Assembly (NCBI RefSeq): GCF_019399895.1
Contig: NC_091887.1
Location: 1,364,001 to 1,428,000, forward strand
Direction of reading: 5' to 3'
Origin: Cardiocondyla obscurior
Taxonomy: Eukaryota; Arthropoda; Insecta; Hymenoptera; Formicidae
Length of the DNA: 64,000 bases
Shown: piece by piece, positions 22,288-33,867 of the stretch
How positions within the stretch are numbered: the first letter of the stretch is position 1
Layout of the letters: each line of letters starts with the position of its first letter
The notes under the pieces: model-generated
Databases searched by the model: none
What the model saw: only the letters and a program-made list of their open reading frames with translations
What the model was told of the DNA's origin: nothing
Program-made: the position numbers and the translations under genes

Positions 22288-25200
22288 TAGTTGCTTTTAA
22301 ACGCAGTCACAAAATTTATGATGTTTTATGATCTAACGATAAATCCGATTGCGTCAATTATAAATGAGATTGGGTTTATCGTATTTATTGTTAGGAATAT
22401 CGTAAAATTGTGGGTTACCGACGTAACTGTATTTTCTCTCTCGGCGTGCACGAATGCCGGCGGCTCACCGTGAAAATCCACCGACGTTACACCCCGCGGT
22501 ACGTCGTGGCACGTGACACACGACTGCCCATGCGACTTCGCTTTATTATTTAGCCGCGATAAAACCGGGTGTAACTGTAACATTTGCCGAGCGTTACTTC
22601 CTGAGGTTATCGTCGCTTGATAATGCTCTCCCCGAGGAGGAGACTCTCGAGTCTTCGCGATGACTCAACAATGATTGCAATAGTCAAACAAGTTGATAGA
22701 AGATTAAGGGCATCGCCGGCTAAGATGACGAAATTAATAAAATTCAAAGCCGATCGATCGGCTCCTCGCTGCCGCGGTAGATTCGATTTTTCGAACGATC
22801 TAGCTGAGAGACGATTGATAAATAATTCCGACGGTGAACACCGGGGGCATAAATGCGCGAATATTCGGGTGATAGCGACGAAGTAGATAATTTTTACGGC
22901 GGCCGGGAGGAACGGCGGAGCCGCGAGAGCGATCGAAGCGACGGCGACCGGTTCCCCGACCTTTTTCTCTCTCGGGGACTCGCCTCGTCCTCGTCTACGA
23001 CACGGCAGCTGGCAGGTGCCTGGGAGAATATCCGCCCGATTCTTTATCTCCCCAATTATACAATCCCTTGTCTAATTGGCTAACCCCTGGACCACCCTAA
23101 CGAAAAACAAGAACAATTGCCCGCGGATTCTTCCTTCACGCCGTCCGGCGACTTCCGTGCGCTCTTCACGCTCGACGTCTTCGTTCCCTCGTATCGTATT
23201 ACGCAATCGGGCAAATGTTACGTAAAAAAAAAAAAAAAAAGAAAAAGAAAAAGAGGAGAAAGAAAAAATAAATATTTAATCCACAAGTGTCTGTTTTACA
23301 TGGATCGGTTTTAAAACGCGGAATTTCAGGCCGCTTGCGTGTTTTTCCGTTGTTGTCTAAGTTTTGTATTTTATCAACACCGCGTTCCGAACCGATTCAG
23401 ATAACAGGCGCAAAAGTTCGACGCCGACGATTTTAATTCCAGACGAATTTGGTGCAACGATCGCCGGCCTCTCGTTGTTATTTGACGCCGCGCGCGCCCA
23501 ACGCAGTTTTTAGCGCAAAAAGGCCGAAAGATAATGACGAATGGCGCTGTCCTAACGCGAGGAATTAAAACGCACGATCGCGTTTGAAACAATATACAGT
23601 AATTATGGACCTGGTTTAAGCTGGCAGTTGATTGGCCGCGAAGCCGCTATTCATTAAACTCGCGGCCGCGCTTGTTGAGATCGCCCGAGCACAAACTCTA
23701 AACTGGTCATACTAAACCGGTCATTTATACGCGAGCCTCATAATCGGGCATCACATTAGAGCCCCGCGTTCACAAAGCGCAAAATAGTTTTGTAATCAGC
23801 ACGATCGGGCCCTTGCGGCTCGGATCCATCGCCGGCCGATAATTAGTATTTTGCAACTAATTACACGTTACATTGGAATTCATTACACGATAGCTGACCC
23901 GACCAGAAAATCAGTAAAAAAACGTTCGATTACGTTTCCGCCGGGACCGTTTCCGCTAATTCCGATTTCCGCGGTGGTTAATCATTCATCGGGAAGCAAA
24001 TTATTCCGGTGTAATTGACGACAATAGAACGTTATTTCCCGCGTCGTCCTAGACGGAATTTCGATCGGGCCAAATTGTTTAATCGGAATAGTAACAACAA
24101 AAAAAAGAACGTCACACTGTTGATCTAGTTTTTTTATTTTTTTATTTATTTGTTTTTTCTTTTTTTAATAGTAGCGTTATATAGGACGGACGATCGGCTT
24201 TTTTACAAAAGCTTTTTTCGAGCTAGTAAACGTTTGCTTATCAGGAATAGTTTTGTGGCAATCGAGCGGGTACGGTGGTAACTCGAAATCCCGCGAAATC
24301 GATGCACGCGCCCGCCTATGAAAGAATAACGCACGATCCAATTTCTGTTGGAAGCAATTCGAAACAGACGCGGCGGCTCATTCTCCCCATTCCCTGCCAT
24401 TCATTAACGTAGACCGTGGTTACTAGAAACGGTTTCAGAATCGCTTTAGCCTCGAGACGCGAACAAAAACCGAGAGCGGTAGCGCTCGGGCCGCTACAGG
24501 AGAAAGAGTAATTAGTAAGGGAAGAGGAGAGATCAATGTGTGGAGGACGTTGCCTTATCCCCAGAAACCGTTTTCCCCTCGGCGTTCTACGAAATAAAAC
24601 ATTTTGTAACCCGCCGAGTAACTTCGCCTCGCGCGAGTCTTTTATTGTATTAAATAGCAAATATGCGAGTAGATTCCGTCGCAGATTTAGCGCCGTTCGA
24701 TCGACGTCGGCGACGTGTCGAATATTAATATCGTCGCGCTCGCTCTCGCGCACTCTTTCGCTCGTCGTATTTTCATTTCACGGCGTCAACAATATATTTC
24801 TCACCGACCAATTTTTCATACTCCAACTTCTATAAGAATCACTCTCGATCGCGATAAACACTCGTACAGGACGGAGAATGCTTGTAAATGTAGTACTCCC
24901 GAGGAAACGCTGTTTGCGCGTTGCCCGAGTGACGAAATGGCCAGCGTTACGCAAATGCAAAAAGTGCCGCAGAAATTATGCGTAAAGAGGAGCGCATAAA
25001 AAAAAAAAAAAAAAAAGAAAGAAACAAAGAAAAAAAAAAAGTAAAAAAGAGAGAACAAAAAAAAGAGATACAGAATGCGAGGTGATTCTAGACGGAATGT
25101 AACGTTGTTGTTTATGGACGTGAGGTGTGCTCGCGCGGTTCTTCGGGGCTAGAACGACGCGAGCCAGACTCGTCAGCGCGGTGAAATAAAAACCGCCCAA

Positions 25201-27129
25201 AGGCATCCGCGGCGCGAGAGCGGGGAACGAGCTGGCGGTCGGTGGCGAGATGAGTGGTAAGGAAAAAGCGGAGAAAATTGATACGCGATGAATGGAACGC
25301 GCAGAAGAAGCACGAGCAAAAGGAGTCGCGATCATTTTTCCCGTTCGATGTTTCCGCGCTCCGCAAGCGCGCGCAGGAACGCGCTCGCCCGCAACAATTG
25401 CCCGCCGTGAACGACGGCATCTCCCGCGTAGTCGGGCGGTGATTGAAATACGAAAAGAAGCATATTTTCCTCGTTGATTATAAGCCGCGCTAGGAGAATC
25501 TCCTTCTCCCTCTCCCCGTATCTCTTTTTTTTTTTCTCTTTTTTTTTCAAGTCGATGTAATCTCTGAGAGAACTTTTATCGGCCCACTTTGCCCGATTTT
25601 TCTACTTTCCGCGCGGGTATCGTCGTAATTGATCGATACAGAGCAGGACGGGAACAATACGCAGCTTGTTGATAGAAACACATACGTAGGGAATATTGCG
25701 ACGCGGTAAAAAGTACCGGGGGCTCCTTGATAAATAATTTACCCCACATTTCACGTCCGTAGTAGGACCCACCCTCTCGTGGGTTGCGTGTCGTCGGAGG
25801 GGTTCGCAGCTGAGATCGGTAGACTGTATCCCCCGGCTGTGATAACTGCGGAACCGGAATGCGGCTTCTAGCGAAGGATTTTTTTTTTTTCTATCAGCAA
25901 TAGCCGGCACATACGCGTGCACGCACACCCTAAAAGGCGAGATGCGGCGGCCATCTGCGCCCCTCGTAAAGGTGCACATGAAACGCATACAACCTTTCCT
26001 CGAGGAAACTAGCTTTAGAGACCAACAGCCGTGTTTTTTTATTCGTCAGACACGATGGTCTTTGACAATTAAAATCACACGTCAAGATAAAACAAAAAAA
26101 AAATAAAGATAAAAATAAAAAAATTAATAAAGAAGGGCGGAGATCAAAGTTTCTTGACGTCAAAATGGCAGAGACCGCACGGGGAATAAAATTTTCGAAT
26201 TGCCTTCCTCCCTCGAAATCTTAATGCACGAAAATTCCCAGCGCGCCCGACTCCGTTCGATTTTCCGTTCGAAGCGAGAAAGGCGAAAGAGAGACCGAGA
26301 GCGGGAAAATTATAAAAGGGGAAAGGAGCGAGAAAACGACGGCGAACAGCACGAAGATAAAACGAAAAACCGGAGCGCCGATATTCGTTCGGGAGAGGAG
26401 AGGAGGAGAAAGGGGAGGGGAAGAGGGGAGGGGGAGAGGAAGGGAAAAAAAGGTGGAAGCGAGAGGCGAGGCGAGAGGAGTGGACCGCGGAGGCGAGGAG
26501 GAGGATGCCGACGAGAGCGACGGCGCTAACGATTCCTTAATGAAAGCTGAAGCGGCGCGGCAGAAGGCTAGCCTCGTGTTTCGGAGCGCCCGGGTTCTTT
26601 TACGCCACCGGTCCCACCCTTTGTGCGTATATACGTGTATACGGGGTGTCTCTGGCCAACCGTGCTCCTCTCTGACGATAGACGCCGCGCGAGTTTAGCG
26701 ACGGCAGGAAATTATCGTGGATTGTCGAGCGGGAAAAACGTCTCCGTGTCACCATAAAATATGCGAGAATGTTGAATGCTTTTTTTTTTCTTAAAAAAAA
26801 AAAAACTTTATACGGATCCGTACGATACCTCAAACTGTAGAATAATAATTTTTTTTTTATTTTGCAACGACTCGAATGATTACCTTGGGGTTATTTTTAC
26901 GCGTAATCGAACATTAAATTTATTATCACTGAAATGCTGGTTAATTGATATTAATTATTGTTATTTATTAAAATGTTTCGTGGCGACTGAAATTAACTGT
27001 AAATTATAGGAAATGCCGCGTATCTATTCGTCGGTCAAGTTGCAATTAGATAAATACGGTGTAATTATACGCACGCACAAATCCTGTAAATACAATGTGT
27101 GCAGGCACCCATGTGTGAGGGTGTACGTC

Positions 27130-27145
27130 TTGTGTGTGTGTGTGT
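27130..27145. repeat. Short GT repeat
   Basis: Eight GT/TG steps at a spot rich in CACAC/GTGTG. Confidence 0.7.
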
Positions 27146-30100
27146 ACACTTGGATATCATATGTACACACAGAATAACTTTCACGCTTGTGTTCATAGAA
27201 GTAAAACAGGAATACCTCCGTAAACGGAATATTTGGCCAGATGAATCACAAGTTTATTCGCGCATGATTTTCGTCCGGACTTCATTCTAATTAATGTTAC
27301 GTAGTTTGCTCGCAGCAATAAGCTTCGAGCCCGCGCGAGCTCGTATTTATCTAATCTTAACGTGACTATTTCGTAAATTCTATTTTTCTAATATTGGGAC
27401 AGAAGAACACGCGAAATGAGACCGTCCACGATTATAAATAAAGTATTCGTTACTAATAAGAGAGACGTAATTCGCGGATCGAATGTATGCCGAGTTTAAT
27501 TTGGCGCATCTCGCGCTTTCCACGCGTCGCTCTTATAATATCCAGAGATAAGATAATCCGCTGAAAATCAATGCCAGCCTGAAGAAGCTGAATCTAAACG
27601 GATTCCCCAAGCGACGCCACCGGATTCTAAATGTAACCGATTTCTAATGGCGAAAACTAACTTCTCATATCGTTACCATTATTTTGAACATTTCTTTTTA
27701 TCGCGACTATTTCTCTCCTTTTCGTCTTTTTTTTCTATCTTTTTTTTTTTTTTTTTTCCTAAGTACTAGAAATAGAAACGCGTGTGAGTTCTGCTATCTT
27801 AACTACGTCGAACGCGACGCTTTTTTATAACTTCCGCAGCAGGAATATGGTATCCTGTGTCCTCGGAGAAGAAAAGGGTCTCGCGCTTAATATATGCCAC
27901 AAATCTTGATTTTCTATTTAGGACCCGCGCGAGCAAAAGTGATATCCGCTTTCTGGCCGAAGTTGTCAAAACATGTCGCTCAGAAACACGAAACAAATCG
28001 CATCGCGCGACTGATAAACGACAAATTTACATTGCTAATTCAGAGAAAAATATCTTGCAAGTAGAATATTAATCAGATAAATTAATTAATTGACGTAGAG
28101 TGACGAATAAAAATATTAATACCCAAGTAATATCGGAGAAGTGGAAGTAGGATAAAAAAAAAAAAATTTATTCAAATTATTATTGAGAAAGAAGCGGGTA
28201 TGCGCAAAATTATACGTCCTGTTCGTGCCGTATAAACCATTTTCGCAATTTTAACGATACAAGTTTTCGAACATGAGAAAGTGATCGCGGAGCAATTTAC
28301 ATGAAACTTCCAAAAAATCGCTCTCCGTAGACGCTCGTTACCGGAATTAATTCTCCTGTCGATTTGCGCTGGTTTCGTTATTTTTCCCCATTGTGCGAAG
28401 CACTACATTGCGCTTCGTTCCGTTTCTCCCGGAGTTTCTCTGCAATTTTCTACGAAGCGGACGACGTGCATTCGGGACAAAAGGACTTTTTCCAGTGCAT
28501 CGAGTTACGCGATCTCGTCGGCGTACAAACGAAACGAGACTATCCTGGTGACGAAGAGTTATTAAAACGCAGTACCGAAGTGAATTAACGATATTCCTTT
28601 TCGCGGCCTTTCCTTCTTTTTGTTTTATTTTATATATATACCTATATATTTCTTTTTTTCTTTTCTTTTTTATTGCAACTTCAGGTAAAAGTTGAAACCT
28701 CGCGAAAAGCGAAGACCATTTCCCGTTTAATAACAAAATATAATCTGCATTGACAATTTGCATGAGTGCACGGCACAAGAACGGTGCTCCGTAACGGGGA
28801 AAGGTAACATCTCGGGCGCGGCGCGCTTGAAAGCCGGTCTTGAACAAACGCTTTTAAATCCGGCGACGTTACGCGCCGATCAAATCTGCCACAATATTTC
28901 GACAATTTTCCGAATCGACGGGAATCAGGGATCTCCGAGGATCCTTCGCTTTTCTCACAAGACGACGCTCGCGGCTCGAACGAACAAGAGCCGCTCGGAG
29001 AAAGACTTTTTAACAGGTCAAGTTTCAGAATCTCAGTGACGCACAAATGGAATTACTCGCCGAATGCGAGGAAAAGTATAGAGCGCTCCCGCTTCTCCAT
29101 CCTTCCCTTCGATTCCCACTTCCCGCTTCCCTGCCGTCCCTTTTCAATCCGCGGGGTACGCTTCTTCCTCACCGGCCATTCAAGATTCGCCCCCACCATC
29201 TGGGTGAAAGACGAGGAGCGAGGAGGATAAAAGGGAAAGAGAAAAAGAGACGAGGGGGGAAAAGAAAGAGAGAAGGAAGAAAGAAGATGCCTCGATACAC
29301 GGGGAGTCGATCGTATCGTTTATTTCTGTACCCCGAGCAGATTATCTTTTTCGTTTTCCAGCGGGCCGCGCGTCTCGCAGAAGCCCTTATTGTGACAGCG
29401 TTATTGTCGTACGGTTCTGGAAAATTGCGCACTGTGAAAGCATTCTTAAGACAGGCGGCCTCACGGAATCCTTCTTGTCGCTTCCTACGGATATCTGGGA
29501 CATGCCACGTTTCGACGAAGCGCGGTGCAAAAAAAAATCTCCTCCTCCTCTCTCGCTGATCGGGATCGATCAATGTTGATTTTCTTACGAGACTTATATC
29601 GCGCTTTACTTCGCTTATTCCCCCGCCGTATCCGTCCTGCATTTCATATCCCGACGCCGCTTTTCATTTGCGATTCACTCCCGGATTTCTAACTCGAGAT
29701 GGACTCATCGTCGTTGCAGCGAACCCATTAAAGTTACAAAAATGTGATTCTTTCTCGATGAAAAGTGACGAATAGAATAGAAATCGTTCTTTGGATTTTA
29801 TTTCACGTTAGAATTTTCGTGCCGGAATTTCGAGCCTCCGTGAACCTTTTTATTTGTCTCCGCGGCGAATCAGTGGTATAAGGAGATGAGAGGAACTTGC
29901 AGGACGTGCGAAAACGCATCCCCGCGCGCTATTGACTTTATTTTCCGGCGCAATGAATTTCTTGTCTTGCGAGTCCACTTAAAAAAAAAGGAAAAAAAAA
30001 AATTCGAAAGAACTAACAGAGATCGTATTACACCGATTTACATTTATTCATGACTTTGGCGCGATAATCTGATCTCTCTCCCAGGGCCCTGCGACGCCGA

Positions 30101-31301
30101 GGCTCCTTTCGCGGCGCGGCCGCCGCGCGTTTTAGGATAGCAAGGATGTCTAATTCGATCCCTATAATCCTCTCACGGGAGACAACGACTCGCGCGACGG
30201 GGTGCTGCGAAAACTTACTCCACGAAGGCAGTTAAGAGTGGATTGACTTTTTATGAGCACTCGAGGACTGAGCTCTCGCGAATATCGCCGCCTCAAGGCG
30301 ACCTTTTATCGCAACAGTTTCCTTTTTATTGTGCGTAAATAATAATTTTCTACGTGCAGTTGGAGTTACGCAATCGAGTCGCGTACCCAAGTCGGATGAT
30401 TTGTGAACGCGAAGGTATCGGCATTATTTATGCGCGCGCGCTTCCTCTTTATCTATATTAATTGCAGCTAAAGGAATTCTTATTTCGCTGCTAACGAGCT
30501 CCGTGAAAATCAAATGGAGATATCTGTAAAATTTCGTCGAGTTACCGAGCCGCGAGATCGAGTGGCGCGCGTCACGTTGAATAATAGCGGCCGACGTCGA
30601 ATTTCATTCGGACACTTTATAGGCCCGTTCCGCGCTCATTGTTGCGAGGAATTGACGAATATCCCGCACATCGCAATTCCATTTTTCACAGTCGTTAACG
30701 CGCGAACCGCGCCGCGGCACGGCTCAGACGTAATCGCACCTCATATTCTTACATTTACATTCGTAATTTCGCGTGTATCTTGGCGATCTACGATTTTGCA
30801 TGCGATTTCATTTAATTATCCCGCGCCGCCGCGCTCTTTTCTCAAGCCGAAGTAATTTATACCGGTCTCAAAAGTCCATTTTTAATAGCCTTCAATACCA
30901 CCGGGAATTGTGCGCTCGGTTTATTACGAGCGCATCACAAAAAGTCAACGTAATACGTCGAGATACAATATAAATTATTGTGAAAATTTCCGACGCGGGA
31001 TAGAATTTTTTTTTTTTGCTTCAATTTTTTTTTATATTCCATTTTATATTAGGTAAAAATAGTGGAAGAATGTTATTATGCTCTTGAGTTTATGTCAAAC
31101 CTGTATCGGTTCCATAGATTTAGCGGCAATATATCACTACGTAAATGTATTTATAGCCCAAGCCATATTTTAATGAGATTACAAGAATGTTGATTAACGA
31201 AACGAGTTTCGATATTAGCAAACCCCCGACACATAAGTTAATTGTCAGCACACTTATGGAATTCTTTTTAGCATAATATTTATATGCTGTTATCTTTTCA
31301 G

Positions 31302-31383
31302 ATTGGGGTATCGTGCCGTCGAGGACTACTATGTACGTGGATCTCTACAACACGGATGAGAGAACGTCCGGCGAACAGACGAG
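31302..31383 (+). other. Plus-strand exon C, compatible in phase with exon B1
   Basis: An 82-bp segment between a good acceptor (TTATCTTTTCAG) and a consensus donor (CGAG|GTAAGTG). Joined to B1 it reads, without stops, MQIDWGIVPSRTTMYVDLYN and on to TDERTSGEQT, ending in phase 2. The peptide is balanced in composition and looks protein-like, but I do not recognise a family. It sits antisense to rn/sqz about 560 bp inside the large intron, close to the rn donor. It may be the first coding exon of an unidentified plus-strand gene whose remaining exons lie outside the window. Confidence 0.45.
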
Positions 31384-31946
31384 GTAAGTGAATAACCGTG
31401 AATTCGGCAAAACATATGCGAGGTTGTGCTCCAGTTTTCTCCCCCAAGATATATATATTCCCTTTCGCGGGATCTTAGCCAGCCCGAGAACTCTCACAAC
31501 TATAAAGTAATCTCGCTCGTAATTTCACGCGCGAAACCCGAGTGCTCAATGCTAAATAAAGGGAGACAAGTGGCGTAGATAAATCGAGGACTTCGGCGCG
31601 CGCAACAGCGGTTTCACCCGCTCTTTTACACGAGAGAATTAATCTCGAAGTTGAGGAAATTACATTTGCATCAATCTTCTCGAACGCTTAAAAAAAAAAA
31701 AAAAAAAAGGGGGGGACGAAACAAACGGAAGGGCCGTCGTCGTACAAAACCCTATCGTCGCGAAAGCTTTGTTTCCTTCGGAAGTGTCAGCTTCTTTCTA
31801 AAAACTCGCGCCCACTTCCTTCCGCTAAGATCTCTCGGGATCGCGCCGCGCCGAGTCGGATTCGAAATCGCGACGGGGTCCCGCGGAGTCCGCGGGTCCA
31901 AGATCGCCGTGGGGAAAGGGTGGCTCGGTATTTTGGCGTCCTTTAC

Positions 31947-32153
31947 CTTCTCGTCCTCGTGCGGCGTAGGCGGCGTGGGTGGCGTGTACATTCGCGGCGC
32001 GTAGTCGCCGATCGAGGAAGCACCGCCGGTGGAGGAGCCCTGGCTCCTCGGCGGGCTTAGGTCTGGGATAGCGGCGTGATAGTCCTGGTGAAGTCCGGTG
32101 GGCATAACCCCCGGGGGCAGCACGGGGCGGTACTCCATCGCGCGGACCTCCAT
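31947..32153 (-). CDS. rn: Putative N-terminal coding exon of the Rotund/Squeeze gene
   Basis: A 69-codon exon begins at ATG 32153 (second in-frame ATG at 32138) and ends at the donor GAGAAG|GTAAAG with phase 0, matching the phase-0 acceptor at 14967. An in-frame TAG lies 15 codons upstream of the ATG, supporting this as the start unless an upstream acceptor is used. The peptide is low in hydrophobics and rich in Pro, Ser and Gly (MEYRPVLPPGVMPTGLHQDY, MYTPPTPPTPHEDEK), as expected for the non-finger N-terminus of this class. Joining gives 452 residues, but the join lacks the Cys pair of the first finger, so another coding exon between them or an alternative isoform is possible. Assignment to rn rests on strand, phase and composition. 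Confidence 0.62.
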
Positions 32154-32250
32154 GTCGATCGTGATCGGTCGCTCGGCCGCGGTTTCGCCGCGGCACCGCT
32201 ACCACGGGTCTCCAATCCCGCGTCTTCAGCCTCCTCGTCGTGGTCGCGAT

Positions 32251-32320
32251 CCACCTCCTCCTCCACCTCCTCGTCGTCGTCGTGGTCGTCGTCGTCGTGG
32301 TTGTCGTCGTGGTCGTCGCC
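32251..32320. repeat. Imperfect GTC/CTC trinucleotide repeat
   Basis: GTCGTC, CTCCTC and GTGGTC units over about 70 bp. On the minus strand it encodes an Asp/Glu/His-rich stretch in an upstream ORF that overlaps the rn/sqz start. Confidence 0.8.
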
Positions 32321-33260
32321 GTGCAGGTTCTCCGGCGGCGCAGGACACGCGCGGAGGAACGCGCGGGGCTGACCTTGACGTGTCCCGCACTTGGAAAGTC
32401 TCAGCTGCTGCGACGACCTTGCACGACGTCGCGGTCTCGCGCGATCTCGCGGCTCATACCGCCGATCTTTCGGTAGCAGCAGGACAGCGGGACGGTCTTT
32501 CAGACGCGGCACTGGCGCGCTTCAACGATTCATCGATCTCTCGTCCGATCCGCGGCGGCGGTCCCGCTCATCTCTCTTCTTCTCGATCGCACCTCACGGG
32601 GTGGCACGCGCGACGTCGTAAACGGTGATGGAACGGGTGTATTTTAAGGGAGAGAAGGAAGGCGAGAGTCGGGGGGACAAGACACGCTGAGGAACGAGTT
32701 ACGCGCACTCGCGAAACGGTGTTCACTCTTCAACGTCGTTCTCGTACGTCGCGTACGATACTCACGCGGATTTACAGTTTTACAGCACCGACCGGAGGAG
32801 AGAAAAAAAAAAAAAGGGGGAGGGGGAGAAAACTGAACGAATAAAATAAAACCGCGGAGTCGAAACGTAAGTGAAAAATGTTGACGTTGTCCTCGTAATT
32901 CTCGCGCGGTTGTCGCGCACGCGAAACGTACTTTCGTGACGATAAATCGGAGCGCCGGCGGCCGCGGCTACTAGCTGCGATGCACTCCGTTTCTCTCCGC
33001 TCGGTTGTGCGTGCGCTCCGTGGCTACCTCAGGGTGATGCTCACCCCTTGGCTACTTTTTGCCGACTGAATGTTTTGCGCCGCCGTGGAGGCCCTCGGAA
33101 CGGCCGGAGCGTGCAGTATCCCCACCAGGGTTTCTCTCTCACCGAGCCGCCGGCTAAGCTGAGCGCGCTACGACGGCGCGCCGTCTCGCTTCCTCTTGGA
33201 GTCGTCGCGCGTACAGCCAATCCCCCACCAACGGCGAGAGAGGCCGCCGCTTTTCTCCCT

Positions 33261-33295
33261 ACGACGACGACGGCGACGGCGACGGACGACGATGA

Positions 33296-33328
<33 letters not shown>
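33261..33328. repeat. GAC/GAT trinucleotide repeat
   Basis: About 22 units of ACG/GAC with a short GATGATGAC interruption; reads as poly-Asp or poly-Thr on the plus strand and as poly-Val on the minus strand. No supported gene uses it. Confidence 0.85.
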
Positions 33329-33329
<1 letters not shown>

Positions 33330-33819
33330 GGAGCGACCGGAGGCTAGGCGCATACGTGAGAGAGGCACGGAGGGATAATTAAGCGGGTACATCGCGTCCT
33401 CCGTACCACCGTCTCCTCCGGTTCACGCGCATTCTCTCTCCCTCCCTCTCGCTTTGCTCTCCTCGTCACTATCTCCCGCCGCTCTTTCGAACCACCGCGA
33501 GATCGTTTCATCCTCGTCGTTCGACCGCGTTGCTCTCGTCCTCCCTGCGGCCCCTCCGCCCTCCCCCTACCCTTTCGCTCCCTCCTCTGCTTCTCTCGCA
33601 CTTCTAGACCGGCGTCTATTTTACGGGCGCAAAGTTACTCCGTTGCTCTAGCTCCGCATTGAGGACCGTCCCGAGTAGTCATTCTTTCTTTTTTTTTCTT
33701 CCTCGTCGAAAAAGAAAAAAAAAAAAAAGAAAAAGAGACAACCAAGGAGAAAAAAGAATCCGAATCATCGCGCGTGCTGACGACGTCTCCGCAAATGTTT
33801 CTGGAGCGCTACATCGGCT

Positions 33820-33867
33820 GATTGGCCGGCCGGCCGGCCAGTTGGTCTGTCGGTCTGTCGGCCAATC
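33820..33867. repeat. Inverted repeat of GATTGGCCG / CGGCCAATC around a (GGCC)4 run
   Basis: GATTGGCCG at 33820-33828 is the exact inverse complement of CGGCCAATC at 33859-33867. The left arm runs into four GGCC units. Each arm contains a CCAAT-box core in opposite orientation. It lies about 1.7 kb upstream of the rn/sqz start. Confidence 0.6.

Larger units (their letters stand above)
14968..31946 (-). other. Large rn/sqz intron (about 17 kb)
   Basis: Bounded by the donor at 31946 and the acceptor at 14968. Contains the plus-strand exon candidates at 17619-17926, 18044-18087 and 31302-31383 in antisense. The rest is CpG-rich unique sequence with many A/T runs; no other coding exon was recognised on either strand. 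I looked specifically for a minus-strand exon ending in a CxxCxx motif before a donor and found none, but that manual scan was not exhaustive. Confidence 0.55.
32154..33660. promoter_or_regulatory. CpG-rich region upstream of the rn/sqz start (putative 5' UTR/promoter)
   Basis: Continuously GC- and CpG-rich. On the minus strand it would be the rn/sqz 5' leader and promoter. It contains a GTC/GAC repeat at 32251-32320 that gives an acidic upstream ORF, and a second GAC repeat near 33.26-33.33 kb. No core promoter motif is clear enough to place a start site. Confidence 0.4.

Noticed and set aside
22251..22290. Long A tract considered as the tail of a retroposed gene or SINE
   Set aside because: No flanking direct repeat and no recognisable element body upstream; homopolymers of this size are common across the window.
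32098..32628. 176-codon plus-strand ORF with Pro/Arg runs
   Set aside because: Antisense of the rn/sqz exon 1 and of the trinucleotide repeat; no independent support.
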